Counted from the first letter of the stretch, positions 36,932-45,892 are shown. The stretch is DNA of 64,000 bases from JAKACA01 sp963769255 (GCA_963769255.1 CAVYKV010000003.1:496001-560000), one strand, 5' to 3'. Translations and numbers: made by a program. Notes: generated from the letters alone by a model not told the origin.

Positions 36932-38470
36932 GTGACTCGCTCCGGGACCCGCTTCAGGTGCAGTGAGTGCCAGGCGGTGTCGGCACGTTGGGCCGGCCGT
37001 TGCGGCGGTTGCGCGGCCTGGAACACTCTCTTGGAGGAGCAGGTTCCCGACAAGGCGCAGCGCGCCGGACGAGAAGCGGACCGCCGGCTCCGTCGGTCGG
37101 GCGGGGAGCAGCCCCTGCTCCTCTCGGCGGTCGGCACGGGGGCCACAGAGCCCATCCCCACCGGCATCACCGAGCTCGACCGGGTGCTCTCGGGCGGGTT
37201 CGTGCCCGGATCCGTCACCCTCGTCGGGGGTGAGCCGGGCATCGGCAAGTCCACGTTGCTGCTGCAGGCGGCCGCGAGCGCGGCGCAAGGCGGTCGGCGG
37301 GCGCTCCTCGTGGCGGCTGAGGAGTCCGCCGATCAGGTGAGGCGCCGCGCTGAGCGTCTCGGGGCCGCCGGGGACGGGTGCTATCTGCTGGCGACCGTCG
37401 ATCTGCAGTCGGCGCTCGAGGCGGCCGGCTCCCTCGATCCGCAATTGCTCGTTGTCGACTCCATCCAGACGATCGGCGACGCCAGCCTGACCTCGCAAGC
37501 CGGCTCGACCACGCAGGTGACCGAGTGCGCCCAAGCGCTGGCCCACTTCGCAAAGACGACCGGGACGGCGGTCGTCCTCGTGGGCCACGTGACGAAGGAT
37601 GGGGCCTTGGCCGGACCGCGTGCGCTCGAGCACCTCGTCGACACCGTGTTGTCGTTCGACGGCGACCGCCACCACTCGCTCAGGCACCTGAGCGCCGTGA
37701 AGCACCGCTACGGCTCGACCGGAGAGGTCGGCCTCTTCGAGATGGCCGAGTCCGGTCTCGTCGGTTTGAGCGACCCCAGCGCTGTCCTGCTCGGCGACCG
37801 CCGGCCGGGAGTGCCCGGCTCCGTCGTGACCCCGGTCGTGGAAGGGCGGCGGCCCTTGCTCCTCGAGGTCCAGGTGCTCGTCGGGGAGAGTCGTTCGGGC
37901 TCGCCTCGCCGGGTTGTGCAGGGCGTGCCGCCGGGTCGGCTGGCCCTGCTGCTCGCCGTGCTCGAGCGGTTCGCCGGCGTCTCGGTCGCCGGCCGCGATC
38001 TCTTCGTCTCCACCGTCGGCGGTATCAAGGTCGCCGAGCCGGCCACGGATCTCGCCGTCGCCCTGGCCATCGTGTCGGCGGCGACGGGCATCCCGATCCC
38101 CGACGATGACGTCGTCTTCGGCGAGGTCGGGCTCGGAGGCGAGCTGCGCCAGACGCCGGCGGCGGAGCGCCGCCTGTCGGAGGCGGCCCGCCTCGGGTTC
38201 AGGCGAGCTGTCACGCCGTTCTTGCCACCCTCGCCAGCCGGTACAATGTCGGTGTACCAAGTGGCATCGATGGCTGAGGCTGTCGGGGTCGTGGGGTTGG
38301 CAGAGGTGCGCTCCGTTGCGGCGCCTCGTGTCCAAGCCCGCATCCTGCCGGACAAAGCCCGAAGCGGAGCATCGGAGCATGGCCAAGGCCTCCACGGTCG
38401 ATCGGCGAAAGGGGCTGGAGATCGACCGGTAGCGCGGCGAAGGGGCGGACTCACCGTTGTTCGTGATTGA
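36932..38470 (+). CDS. radA: DNA repair protein RadA
   Basis: RecA-like branch-migration ATPase in recombinational repair. About 512 residues: N-terminal C4 zinc finger (FRCSECQAVSARWAGRCGGC), Walker A GGEPGIGKSTLLLQA, the RadA-specific KNRFG motif as KHRYGSTGEVGLFEM, and a Lon-like C-terminal domain. GTG start at 36932 is chosen because it places the zinc finger at the normal N-terminal position; an upstream ATG in frame would add 30 untypical residues. The last ~55 residues after VGVVGLAEV are Arg-rich and not conserved. disA, often next, is absent. Confidence 0.93.
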   Translation: MTRSGTRFRCSECQAVSARWAGRCGGCAAWNTLLEEQVPDKAQRAGREADRRLRRSGGEQPLLLSAVGTGATEPIPTGITELDRVLSGGFVPGSVTLVGGEPGIGKSTLLLQAAASAAQGGRRALLVAAEESADQVRRRAERLGAAGDGCYLLATVDLQSALEAAGSLDPQLLVVDSIQTIGDASLTSQAGSTTQVTECAQALAHFAKTTGTAVVLVGHVTKDGALAGPRALEHLVDTVLSFDGDRHHSLRHLSAVKHRYGSTGEVGLFEMAESGLVGLSDPSAVLLGDRRPGVPGSVVTPVVEGRRPLLLEVQVLVGESRSGSPRRVVQGVPPGRLALLLAVLERFAGVSVAGRDLFVSTVGGIKVAEPATDLAVALAIVSAATGIPIPDDDVVFGEVGLGGELRQTPAAERRLSEAARLGFRRAVTPFLPPSPAGTMSVYQVASMAEAVGVVGLAEVRSVAAPRVQARILPDKARSGASEHGQGLHGRSAKGAGDRPVARRRGGLTVVRD

Positions 38471-38564
38471 CCCCGCTTCGCGGTGGTCTCGGTGATGCCG
38501 AGTTGAGGGGTCCGGAGACTGGTCCGTGCCCATGTGATTGCAACGTCTTGTGAGGAGTGCGCTG

Positions 38565-39041
38565 TTGTTCGACGTTGGGGACAAGGTCGTCTATCCACAC
38601 CACGGCGCAGCCGTGGTCGAGTGCCGTGAGGAGCGAGAGTTCTTCGGCGAGAAGAAGGAATACCTCGTGCTGAAGCTCGCCTACGGTGACCTAACGCTGA
38701 TGGTGCCTGCGGACAACACGGCCGAGGTCGGGCTCCGGGAGGTCATCAACGACGAGGAGGTCGAAGAGGTCTTCGCCGTCCTCCGCAAGAAGGAAGCCCG
38801 CATGCCGACGAACTGGTCTCGCCGGTACAAGAACCACGTGGAGAAGCTGAAGTCGGGCGACATCTACCAAGTTGCCGAGGTCGTCCGGAACCTCTCGATC
38901 AGGGACAAGGACAAGGGACTCTCGGCGGGCGAGAAGCGCATGCTCACGAAGGCACGGCAGATCCTCGTGTCGGAGCTGACCTTCGCCATCGGCGTGAGCG
39001 AGGACGAGGCCGAGGAGCGCCTCAACGCAGCCCTGCCCTAA
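38565..39041 (+). CDS. carD: CarD-family transcription regulator
   Basis: RNA-polymerase-binding protein that stabilises open complexes at rRNA and other promoters. 158 residues: Tudor-like RNAP-interaction domain (FDVGDKVVYPHHGAAVVE) and helical DNA-binding domain containing PTNWSRRYKNHVEKLKSGD and AGEKRMLTKARQILVSEL. I chose the TTG at 38565-38567 because GAGGAG lies seven bases upstream and the protein then begins at the conserved first residues. Followed by ispD and ispF, the usual actinobacterial order. Confidence 0.94.
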   Translation: MFDVGDKVVYPHHGAAVVECREEREFFGEKKEYLVLKLAYGDLTLMVPADNTAEVGLREVINDEEVEEVFAVLRKKEARMPTNWSRRYKNHVEKLKSGDIYQVAEVVRNLSIRDKDKGLSAGEKRMLTKARQILVSELTFAIGVSEDEAEERLNAALP

Positions 39042-39065
39042 GAGGGCTCCGCTGCTGGCACGTCC

Positions 39066-39788
39066 GTGCCTGGTGATCCGTCACCTCCGGCGACCGACGA
39101 GGTTCGGGCGCCGGCCGCAACCGTGAAGGGTCCCGCCTGGGCCATCATCGTGGCGGCTGGTCTCGGTCGTCGCTTCGGCGCCGAGAAGCAATTTCTCTCC
39201 CTCAACGGCAAGCCCGTGCACGCCTGGGCGCTCGATGCCGCCAAGGCCGTCGCCGATGGCGTCGTCCTCGTCGTGCCTCCCGACCGGGTATCCGGGGCCG
39301 GGTTCCATCCGGGCGCCGACCGCATCGTGGCCGGTGGTGACACGCGGGCAGCCTCCGTGCGAGCCGGGCTCGCCGCCGTGCCGGACGAGGCCACGGTCGT
39401 GATCGTCCACGACGCTGCCCGGCCGATGGCCTCGGTCGCACTCTTTCGCGCCGTGCTCGACGCCGTCCGGTGCGGAGCTGTCGCCGCCATCCCCGGTGTC
39501 GCCGTCACCGACACCGTCAAGTCGGTCAAGGGCTCCGTCGTCGAGTCGACGCTCGACCGCACGACCCTCGTGCGAGTGCAGACGCCGCAGGCGTTCGAAG
39601 CCTCCGTGCTGCGTCGTGCTCACCTCGGCGAGCCGGACGCCACCGATGACGCCGCCCTCGTGGAGGCGCTCGGCGCCGACGTCGTCGTCGTCCCGGGCGA
39701 GGAGGGCAACGTGAAGATCACCTGTCCCGAGGATCTCAGGGTCCTCGAATGGAGGCTCGCCACCTCGACCGACGGGAGGCCGCCGTGA
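39066..39788 (+). CDS. ispD: 2-C-methyl-D-erythritol 4-phosphate cytidylyltransferase
   Basis: Third MEP-pathway enzyme for isoprenoids. 240 residues with the CTP-binding start AIIVAAGLGRRFGAEKQFL, VIVHDAARPMAS, TDTVKSVKGSVVESTLDR and QTPQAFEASVL. The first ~22 residues are a nonconserved Pro-rich lead; a GTG at 39123 just before the core is an alternative start. The stop overlaps ispF as GTGA. Confidence 0.93.
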   Translation: MPGDPSPPATDEVRAPAATVKGPAWAIIVAAGLGRRFGAEKQFLSLNGKPVHAWALDAAKAVADGVVLVVPPDRVSGAGFHPGADRIVAGGDTRAASVRAGLAAVPDEATVVIVHDAARPMASVALFRAVLDAVRCGAVAAIPGVAVTDTVKSVKGSVVESTLDRTTLVRVQTPQAFEASVLRRAHLGEPDATDDAALVEALGADVVVVPGEEGNVKITCPEDLRVLEWRLATSTDGRPP

Positions 39789-40267
39789 GCTCCCGCGTCG
39801 GCCTCGGGTACGATGTTCATCCGTTCTCCTCCGAACGCGGGCGCCAGCTCGTGCTCGGCGGGGTCCGGTTCCCCGAGGAGCGCCCGCTCTCGGGTCACAG
39901 CGATGCCGATGTCGTTGCCCACGCGGTGGCCGACGCCATGCTCGGCGCAGCTGGCCTCGGGGACATCGGGATGCACTTCTCCGATGAGGACGACCGCTTC
40001 AAGGACGCCGACAGCCTTCAGCTGTTGGCCCGGGTGGCGGAACTGGTGCATCAGGTCGGATTCATGCTCGCCAACGCCGATTGCACGGTCGTGTGCGAGC
40101 GACCCCGCCTCAGCGGGAGTCGAGAGGAAATGATGAGAAAGCTGACTGCCGCCGCTGGCGGCCCCGTGCACGTGAAGGCGACTCGGCCGGAGGGCCTCGG
40201 CGCCCTCGGCCGGGACGAGGGCATCGCTTGCCTGGCCGTTGCCCTACTCGAGGCGGTGCCGGCATGA
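39785..40267 (+). CDS. ispF: 2-C-methyl-D-erythritol 2,4-cyclodiphosphate synthase
   Basis: Fifth MEP-pathway enzyme. 160 residues; metal ligands in VGLGYDVHPFSS and LSGHSDADVVAHAVADAMLG, then GDIGMHFSDED and the C-terminal TRPEGLGALGRDEGIACLAV. GTG start at 39785 overlaps ispD. The stop overlaps the downstream methyltransferase as ATGA. cysS, commonly between ispF and rlmB in Actinobacteria, is missing. Confidence 0.94.
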   Translation: MSSRVGLGYDVHPFSSERGRQLVLGGVRFPEERPLSGHSDADVVAHAVADAMLGAAGLGDIGMHFSDEDDRFKDADSLQLLARVAELVHQVGFMLANADCTVVCERPRLSGSREEMMRKLTAAAGGPVHVKATRPEGLGALGRDEGIACLAVALLEAVPA

Positions 40268-42762
40268 GTCCCGGCCAACGACCCCGCGACGAATCGGGCC
40301 GCCCCAAGCGCCCTGGTGGTCCCCCGAAGCGCCCCGGGGGTCCCTCGAAGGGCTCCGACGGTCCCCGCGGCAGTCGCGACCGCATGAAGAACGCGCCGTA
40401 CCGCGGTTCCGGCCGGAGTGGAGACCGCGACACCGGCGGCTACCGCTCCTCCGGCCCCGACCGCGCGCCGTCGGGGCGCTTCGGCGAGGACAGCTCGGGA
40501 CGGCCGAGCCGGGGGCCGAGCCCGCGGCCCGGCTCCTCGTACTCCCCCCGGGGTCGCGAGCCGTGGCAGGGCCGCGACGACCGGTCCCCGTCCAGTTCCG
40601 GCGGTGGAAATTTCCGGCCGTCTCGCCCGCAGCGGCCGTATCGCAGCGACGATCGTGAGCGGGGGGGCGAAGGAGGTTTCGGCGGACGACCGGATCGCGG
40701 CCGGTCCGGTCCGCCACTCGGCCCCACGGGGTCGGTCTGGGGCGGGGTGGCACGGCGAGGAGGCGGCTATCGCTCCGGCGACGCCGGTCCCCGGCCCGGT
40801 GCCGGGCGTCCGTATCCCGACCGCGGCGGTCCGTCGAGCGGTCGCCCGTACTCCGACCGCGGATCGTCGAGCGGTCGCCCGTACTCCGACCGCGGATCGT
40901 CGAGCGGTCGCCCGTACTCAGATCGCGGATCGTCGAGCGGCCGCCCGTATCCCGACCGGGGTGGCCCCTCCGGCGGCCGCCCGTATCCCGACCGGGGTGG
41001 CCCCTCCGGCGGCCGCCCGTATCCCGACCGGGGTGGCCCCTCCGGCGGCCGCCCGTATCCCGACCGGGGTGGCCCCTCCGGCGGCCGCCCGTATCCCGAC
41101 CGGGGTGGCCCCTCCGGCGGCCGCCCTTACTCCGATCGCGGTGGCTCGACCGCTGGCCGGCCCTCGCCGGGCCGTTCCTGGCGGAGCGAGGATGCCGAGC
41201 GAAGCGGACGCCGGCCCGGCCGTCCGGCGCCACCTGCCGGGGACCTTGCGGAGGGACGTTCCGTCAGTCGGGCCGCCACGAGTGGGAGGAACCTATGGAA
41301 CCCCTCTCCGCGCGCCTCCGGCACGAAGGGTCGCGGTCCGATCATCCTCCGTTCGCCCCACTCACTCGGCGGCGAGCAGGTGGAAGGACGCCAGGCGGTG
41401 AAGGAGCTGTTGGCCGCCCGGCGGCGCCGCGTCAGTGAAGTGTGGATGACCGAGAGCAGCGACCCTTCGCCGATCCTCGGCGAGATCGACCGCCTCGCTC
41501 GGGAAGCGCACGTGCCCGTGCGACTCGTCTCACAACGGCGTCTCGAGTCGGCACAGGGCACGGAGAGTCCCCAAGGCGTCCTCGCCTACGCCGAGCCGAT
41601 TGAAGCAGTGACTCTGCAGGATCTCGCCCTCGGCCGGCCAGGGACGAAGGGCACGTCGGCTTCGCCGCCTCGTCTCGTCGAGGTCGACGCCCTGGAGACC
41701 GCCGTCGCACTCGGGGACGAGGACGACGAGGACGACGACGAGTTCGGTGGCATCGTCATCCAGCTGGACGGTGACGAGTTCGACGACTCTGACGAGGACG
41801 AGTTCGAGGACGACGACGTTGACGACGAGGCCGACGACGACGGCATCGAGGACGAGGCCGGCGACGCCGACGACGAGGCCGGCGACGCTGACGACGGCGA
41901 CGTTGGCGACGAGGCCGACGGTGCTGCCGACGACGCGTTTGAGGTTGAGGTCGACTCCGACGACGAGGACGCTGACGCCTCTGACGACGTTGAGGTCGCC
42001 GACGCCGAAGAGGACGACGTGGTCGTTCGCCTCGTCGAGTTCGTCGACACGCTCGACGACGTGGACGACCTCGAGGACGAAGCCGACATCGCTGTTGAAC
42101 CCGCCGCCCTTTCCATCGACCAGGCGATCGAGGTGGCACTCGAAGAGACGCCGGATACCGGGACCGCGGAACCGGACTCGCCGACCGAGGTCGCCGGCGA
42201 GGTCGTGACGGGCGCCTCGTTGGCGACAGCAGCCGCCGTGGCCAGGACACTTGCTTCACCAACGGCAGCCTCGGCGCCTAGTGAACAGGCGTTCCTCGTC
42301 GTGCTCGAAGGAGTGACGGATCCGCAGAACCTCGGAGCCATCCTCCGGAGCGCGGAATGCGCCGGGGCCACCGGCGTCGCCCTTCCTCGCCACCGGTCGG
42401 TGCACGTCACTCCGGCGGTCACGAAGGCAGCTGCCGGCGCCGTCGAGCACCTCCCCATGGCGCTCGTCGCCGGTGTGCCGAGCGCGCTACAGGAGCTCGA
42501 CCGCCTCGGGGTCACGACGGTGGGACTCGACGAACGAGGAACGACGTCGATCTACGACCTCGACCTTGGCGATCGCCCGGTAGCGCTCGTGCTGGGGTCG
42601 GAGTCCACGGGCCTGTCCTCGCTGGCACGCCGGCGCTGCGAGGTGCTGTGCCGCATCCCCGTGACCGGTGGGATCCCGTCGCTGAACGTCTCGGCAGCTG
42701 CCGCCGTCGCCTGTTTCGAGGTGGCGAGGCAGCGGGTACGTACGTCCTCGAAGCGCTCCTGA
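40264..42762 (+). CDS. rlmB: RlmB-type 23S rRNA (guanosine-2'-O-)-methyltransferase with giant disordered extensions
   Basis: SPOUT-family methyltransferase, normally 245-315 residues; here 832. Residues 1-~360 are basic, Gly/Arg/Ser/Pro-rich and disordered, including tandem GRPYSDRGSS and GRPYPDRGGPSG units (about 191-294). A substrate-binding domain starts near 363 (LGGEQVEGRQAVKELLAARR) and ends near 457. About 218 residues of extremely Asp/Glu-rich sequence follow (for example DEDDEDDDEFGG, DDSDEDEFEDDDVDDEADDD) before the catalytic knot domain from about 676: GVTDPQNLGAILRSAECAGA, LVLGSESTGLSSLARRRCE and IPVTGGIPSLNVSAAAAVAC. Catalytic motifs are intact. ATG start overlaps ispF. Confidence 0.88.
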   Translation: MSPGQRPRDESGRPKRPGGPPKRPGGPSKGSDGPRGSRDRMKNAPYRGSGRSGDRDTGGYRSSGPDRAPSGRFGEDSSGRPSRGPSPRPGSSYSPRGREPWQGRDDRSPSSSGGGNFRPSRPQRPYRSDDRERGGEGGFGGRPDRGRSGPPLGPTGSVWGGVARRGGGYRSGDAGPRPGAGRPYPDRGGPSSGRPYSDRGSSSGRPYSDRGSSSGRPYSDRGSSSGRPYPDRGGPSGGRPYPDRGGPSGGRPYPDRGGPSGGRPYPDRGGPSGGRPYPDRGGPSGGRPYSDRGGSTAGRPSPGRSWRSEDAERSGRRPGRPAPPAGDLAEGRSVSRAATSGRNLWNPSPRASGTKGRGPIILRSPHSLGGEQVEGRQAVKELLAARRRRVSEVWMTESSDPSPILGEIDRLAREAHVPVRLVSQRRLESAQGTESPQGVLAYAEPIEAVTLQDLALGRPGTKGTSASPPRLVEVDALETAVALGDEDDEDDDEFGGIVIQLDGDEFDDSDEDEFEDDDVDDEADDDGIEDEAGDADDEAGDADDGDVGDEADGAADDAFEVEVDSDDEDADASDDVEVADAEEDDVVVRLVEFVDTLDDVDDLEDEADIAVEPAALSIDQAIEVALEETPDTGTAEPDSPTEVAGEVVTGASLATAAAVARTLASPTAASAPSEQAFLVVLEGVTDPQNLGAILRSAECAGATGVALPRHRSVHVTPAVTKAAAGAVEHLPMALVAGVPSALQELDRLGVTTVGLDERGTTSIYDLDLGDRPVALVLGSESTGLSSLARRRCEVLCRIPVTGGIPSLNVSAAAAVACFEVARQRVRTSSKRS
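40834..41145 (+). repeat. In-frame 33/36-bp tandem repeats inside rlmB
   Basis: Four 33-bp units (40834-40965, beginning TCGAGCGGTCGCCCGTACTC) are followed by five 36-bp units (40966-41145, beginning CCCTCCGGCGGCCGCCCGTA), the middle ones being identical. They encode SSGRPYSDRGS and PSGGRPYPDRGG. Unit lengths are multiples of three, so copy-number change keeps the frame. Expected to be length-polymorphic by slippage. Confidence 0.95.
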
Positions 42763-43091
42763 ACCTCCCGCCAGGCCGCGGCCGGGCCGAGAGCTGGGTT
42801 TCACCGAAATCGTTGCGGTGCCGAGCCGGCCGTGCCAAGGCGGTCGATTCCTCGGGGCGCCCTCGACGGGTAGATGTTTGACGTTCTCTCTGTGAGGGGG
42901 AAGACCTCAATCGCCTGGCAACCACCGCGGGGGTGGGTGTTTGACGTTATCTCCCTGTGTGAGGGGGAAAACCTCAATCACCTTCCGGCGCGAACGGCCA
43001 CGGTGGTCCGGCTTTGGTGCGGGCGCCGGTACGAAACCTCCATCACCTTGTGAGGCGAGGAAGCGGCGCCGGCGCCGGACGGTGCCCCGAC
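42763..43091. other. Convergent gap between rlmB and gltA
   Basis: About 330 bp between the 3' ends of two convergent genes. It contains the 63-bp-period direct repeats listed separately, a third weaker echo (GAAACCTCCATCACCTTGTG near 43032) and a GGCGCCGGCGCC palindrome at 43066-43077. No coding frame is convincing. Confidence 0.6.
42875..42984. repeat. Two imperfect direct repeats with 63-bp period
   Basis: Copy 1 (42875-42916) and copy 2 (42938-42984) both begin TGTTTGACGTT and contain TGTGAGGGGGAA followed by ACCTCAATC. They lie 3' to both flanking genes, so a promoter role is unlikely; they could be an intergenic mobile or structural repeat. Confidence 0.75.
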
Positions 43092-44360
43092 TCAGCGGTC
43101 GGCGACCGGCACGTAGTCCCGGCGGGGGCTCCCGATGTAGAGCTGCCGCGGCCTGGCGATCTTCGTGTCGTGGTCCAGCATCTCGGCCCAGTGGGCGAGC
43201 CAACCGGTCGTGCGGGGGATGGCGAAGAGCACGGGGAACATCTCCATCGGAAAGCCCATGGCCTGGTAGATGAGTCCTGAGTAGAAGTCGACGTTCGGGT
43301 AGAGGCGCCGGCTCGTGAAGTACTCGTCGTCGAGGGCGGTCTCCTCGAGCTTGAGGGCGATGTCGAGGAGCGGGTTCTTGCCCGTCACCTCGAAGACGTC
43401 GTAGGCGACCTGGCGGATGATCTTCGCCCTCGGGTCGTAATTCTTGTAGACGCGGTGGCCGAAGCCTTGCAGGCGACCGTGCCCTTCCTTCACCGAGCGG
43501 ATGAAGTCGGGCACGTCGTCGATGGAGCCGATCGACTGCAGCATCCGGATGACCTGCTCGTTGGCACCCCCGTGGCGTGGGCCGTAGAGGGCGGCGCAGG
43601 CGGCGGCGCAGGCCGAGTAGGGGTCGACGTGGGAGGAGCCGACGACGCGCATGGCGGTCGTCGAGACGTTCTGCTCGTGATCGGCGTGAAGGATGAACAG
43701 CACGTCGACGGCGTGGGCGAGCGCCGGGTTGGCGTCGAAACGGGGCTCGGCCGTCTTCCACATCATCGACAGGAAGTTGGCGGCGAAGGAGAGGGAGTTG
43801 TCGGGGTAGACGAAGGGCATGCCGACGCTGAAACGGTGGGCGGCGGCGGCGAGCGTCGGCATCTTGGCGATGAGCCGGATGATCTGCTTGTAGCGGATGG
43901 CAGGATCGAAGATGTCGTTGGCTTCCGGGTAGAAGGTCGAGAGAGCAGCCACGGCCGAGACGAGGATGCCCATGGGGTGGGCGTCGTAGTGGAAGCCCTC
44001 GAGGAAGCGCTTGCGTACGTTCTCGTGGATGAAGGTGTGGTACGTGATCTCGTGCACCCACTCCTCGAGCTGTGCCGCCGACGGCAGCTCGCCGTGCAGC
44101 AGCAGGTAGGCGACCTCCAGGTAGGTGGACCGCTCGGCCAGCTGCTCGATGGGGTACCCGCGGTACTCGAGCTTGCCGTCGTCGCCGTCGATGAACGTGA
44201 TGGCGCTCTCGGCCGCCGCCGTGGTCATGAAGGCAGGGTCGTAGAACCACACGCCGGGCAGCAGCTTCGCCCACTCCTCGGCGGCGATGCCTCCGTCGAC
44301 GATGGGGATCTCGATGGACCCGCCGTTGCGGTTGTCCGTGATCGTGATGCTCTCTGCCAC
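43092..44360 (-). CDS. gltA: Citrate synthase
   Basis: Condenses oxaloacetate and acetyl-CoA to open the TCA cycle. About 422 residues; catalytic segments are ADHEQNVSTTAMRVVGSSHV (first active-site His), GFGHRVYKNYDPRAKIIRQV (second His) and the Asp region in NVDFYSGLIYQAMGFP. I chose the GTG at 44358-44360 (VAESITITDN) because a Shine-Dalgarno GGGAGGT lies nine bases upstream; a GTG at 44390 would add ten residues. Confidence 0.95.
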   Translation of the reverse strand: MAESITITDNRNGGSIEIPIVDGGIAAEEWAKLLPGVWFYDPAFMTTAAAESAITFIDGDDGKLEYRGYPIEQLAERSTYLEVAYLLLHGELPSAAQLEEWVHEITYHTFIHENVRKRFLEGFHYDAHPMGILVSAVAALSTFYPEANDIFDPAIRYKQIIRLIAKMPTLAAAAHRFSVGMPFVYPDNSLSFAANFLSMMWKTAEPRFDANPALAHAVDVLFILHADHEQNVSTTAMRVVGSSHVDPYSACAAACAALYGPRHGGANEQVIRMLQSIGSIDDVPDFIRSVKEGHGRLQGFGHRVYKNYDPRAKIIRQVAYDVFEVTGKNPLLDIALKLEETALDDEYFTSRRLYPNVDFYSGLIYQAMGFPMEMFPVLFAIPRTTGWLAHWAEMLDHDTKIARPRQLYIGSPRRDYVPVADR

Positions 44361-44468
44361 GATTTCCGACCTCCCGTCGGTTGCGTCCACAGCGTGTCTC
44401 TACGACGCCATCCTACGACCGGGCGCCGTGATCGAGGCAGGCGGTCCGCCACGAACGGTGCGTGGTGC

Positions 44469-45125
44469 TCAGGAGTCGGCGCCCCCACCGAGGAGTGCCC
44501 GGGCGTCGCCGGCGACTGCGTCGGTGAGCTCACAGAGCAGCTCGAGCCGCTCGTCGTGGTGCTCGACCTGCAGGAGGCGCAGGCGGTCGAGCGCCGTGAG
44601 GGGGGCGAGGCTGCACCAGGACCAGGCCTCCTCGCCGCCCGGTGCCATCGGTGGGGTACCCGGCGGCGGCACGGCGAGGGAGGGATCGAGGGGCGATTCG
44701 GCACCGAGCTCCGACAGCAACGCCCACGCCCTGCGGACGGACTCCTCGGCCCTTGCGATGCGATCCGGCTCCACGGACTCGTCGCCCTCGTCGAGCCGGA
44801 CCCGTGCCGCTGGGTAGGGGTCGTCTGGCAACCACTCGAGCACCGTCAGCCGTGAGCTGCCCCGGCAGACGAGGGCGTAGCGGTCCCCGGGCAGCTCGGT
44901 CGCCTGTTCGATGACGGCGGTGGTCCCGACACTGACACGCAGGTCACCCCCGCCCACCTCTCGGCCCCGCTCGATGAGCACGACCCCGAAGGTCCGGTCG
45001 CCGGCGAGGCACTCGCCGATCATGATGCGATAGCGCTCCTCGAAGATGTGCAGCGGCAGCAGGGATCCCGGCAGCAGCACGCTTTCGAGCGGGAACATCG
45101 GAAGCCGCCTCACGAGCGTTCCCAT
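44469..45125 (-). CDS. Lon N-terminal (substrate-binding) domain protein
   Basis: 218-residue stand-alone Lon N-domain protein lacking the ATPase and protease parts. The LAN domain is seen in LPMFPLESVLLPGSLLPLHI, FEERYRIMIGECLAGDRTFG and GTTAVIEQATELPGDRYALV. Stand-alone members are widespread; function is unknown. ATG start at 45123-45125 overlaps the upstream hydrolase stop (ATGA), last gene of a four-gene operon. Confidence 0.88.
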   Translation of the reverse strand: MGTLVRRLPMFPLESVLLPGSLLPLHIFEERYRIMIGECLAGDRTFGVVLIERGREVGGGDLRVSVGTTAVIEQATELPGDRYALVCRGSSRLTVLEWLPDDPYPAARVRLDEGDESVEPDRIARAEESVRRAWALLSELGAESPLDPSLAVPPPGTPPMAPGGEEAWSWCSLAPLTALDRLRLLQVEHHDERLELLCELTDAVAGDARALLGGGADS

Positions 45126-45892
45126 CACGACGGTGCCGTCTGCGACAGGTGGTTCGCCAGGAAGCGCTCGCTCGCCACGAACTCCTCGTCCGGCACCTCT
45201 CCGTGCGACCCGACGGAGGCGTGCAGCCGCTTGTCGGCCGACCCGAGAGCATCGAAGAGGGCCAAGGCCGCCTCCCGGGTGAAGATCTCGTCGTCCCACT
45301 GCACGAGGAAGAGCACTGGGCATATGACGTTCGGGGCGTCCGTTTCGATGCGGGGCTTCGTCGGCCCGGTCAGTCCCATGAGGCCCATGACCGCCGCAGT
45401 CATCCGATCCTCGGCGGCCACGAAGGGCAGGCCAAGGATCGTCCCCATCGAGAGCCCCCACCAACCGAGCGGTCCCGGGCCGACGTCGGGCAGGGACTGG
45501 AGGGCGTCGACCGTGGCGCGGTAGTCCGCCACCATCTCGTCGGTCATGCCGTCGTCGCTCGACCATCGTTGCGCGAAGTGCAGGAAGACGGTGGGGGAGC
45601 GGGAGTCGGATCCGGGCGCACGCCGGTCTCCGTGGACCGGCCCGTCGATGGACGCCGCCGCCATCCCCCGGTGGCCGGCGAGCCGTCGAGCCATCGAGAG
45701 GATGTAGTCCTGGCGTTTGTGGCCGGAGGCGCCGTGCCCGAGGAGAACGAGCGGGCGCGGGCCCTCAGCCCCTGCAGGGGTCCAGAGCACTCCTGGTATA
45801 CGGTGACCGGCCCGATCGAGATCGAAACGCCGCTCCCGCACGCCTCCGTCCACCTCGTCACTCAGCTCGTCCAGGACGTAGCCCGTGGTCAT
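45125..45892 (-). CDS. Alpha/beta-hydrolase (dienelactone hydrolase-like)
   Basis: 255 residues. Oxyanion region VLLGHGASGHKRQDYILS, nucleophile elbow GWWGLSMGTILG with Ser, acid in LFLVQWDDEIFTREAA and His in SVGSHGEVPDEEFVAS complete a triad. Substrate unknown. It overlaps the GNAT gene upstream and the Lon-N gene downstream by ATGA. Confidence 0.86.
   Translation of the reverse strand: MTTGYVLDELSDEVDGGVRERRFDLDRAGHRIPGVLWTPAGAEGPRPLVLLGHGASGHKRQDYILSMARRLAGHRGMAAASIDGPVHGDRRAPGSDSRSPTVFLHFAQRWSSDDGMTDEMVADYRATVDALQSLPDVGPGPLGWWGLSMGTILGLPFVAAEDRMTAAVMGLMGLTGPTKPRIETDAPNVICPVLFLVQWDDEIFTREAALALFDALGSADKRLHASVGSHGEVPDEEFVASERFLANHLSQTAPS

Noticed and set aside
38379..38432. A 17-codon frame MAKASTVDRRKGLEIDR inside the radA 3' end
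   Set aside because: Too short and without a convincing ribosome site; probably coincidental.
40834..41145. Regular repeats considered as a CRISPR array
   Set aside because: Units are contiguous without spacers, multiples of three, and translate in frame inside rlmB; no cas genes are present.
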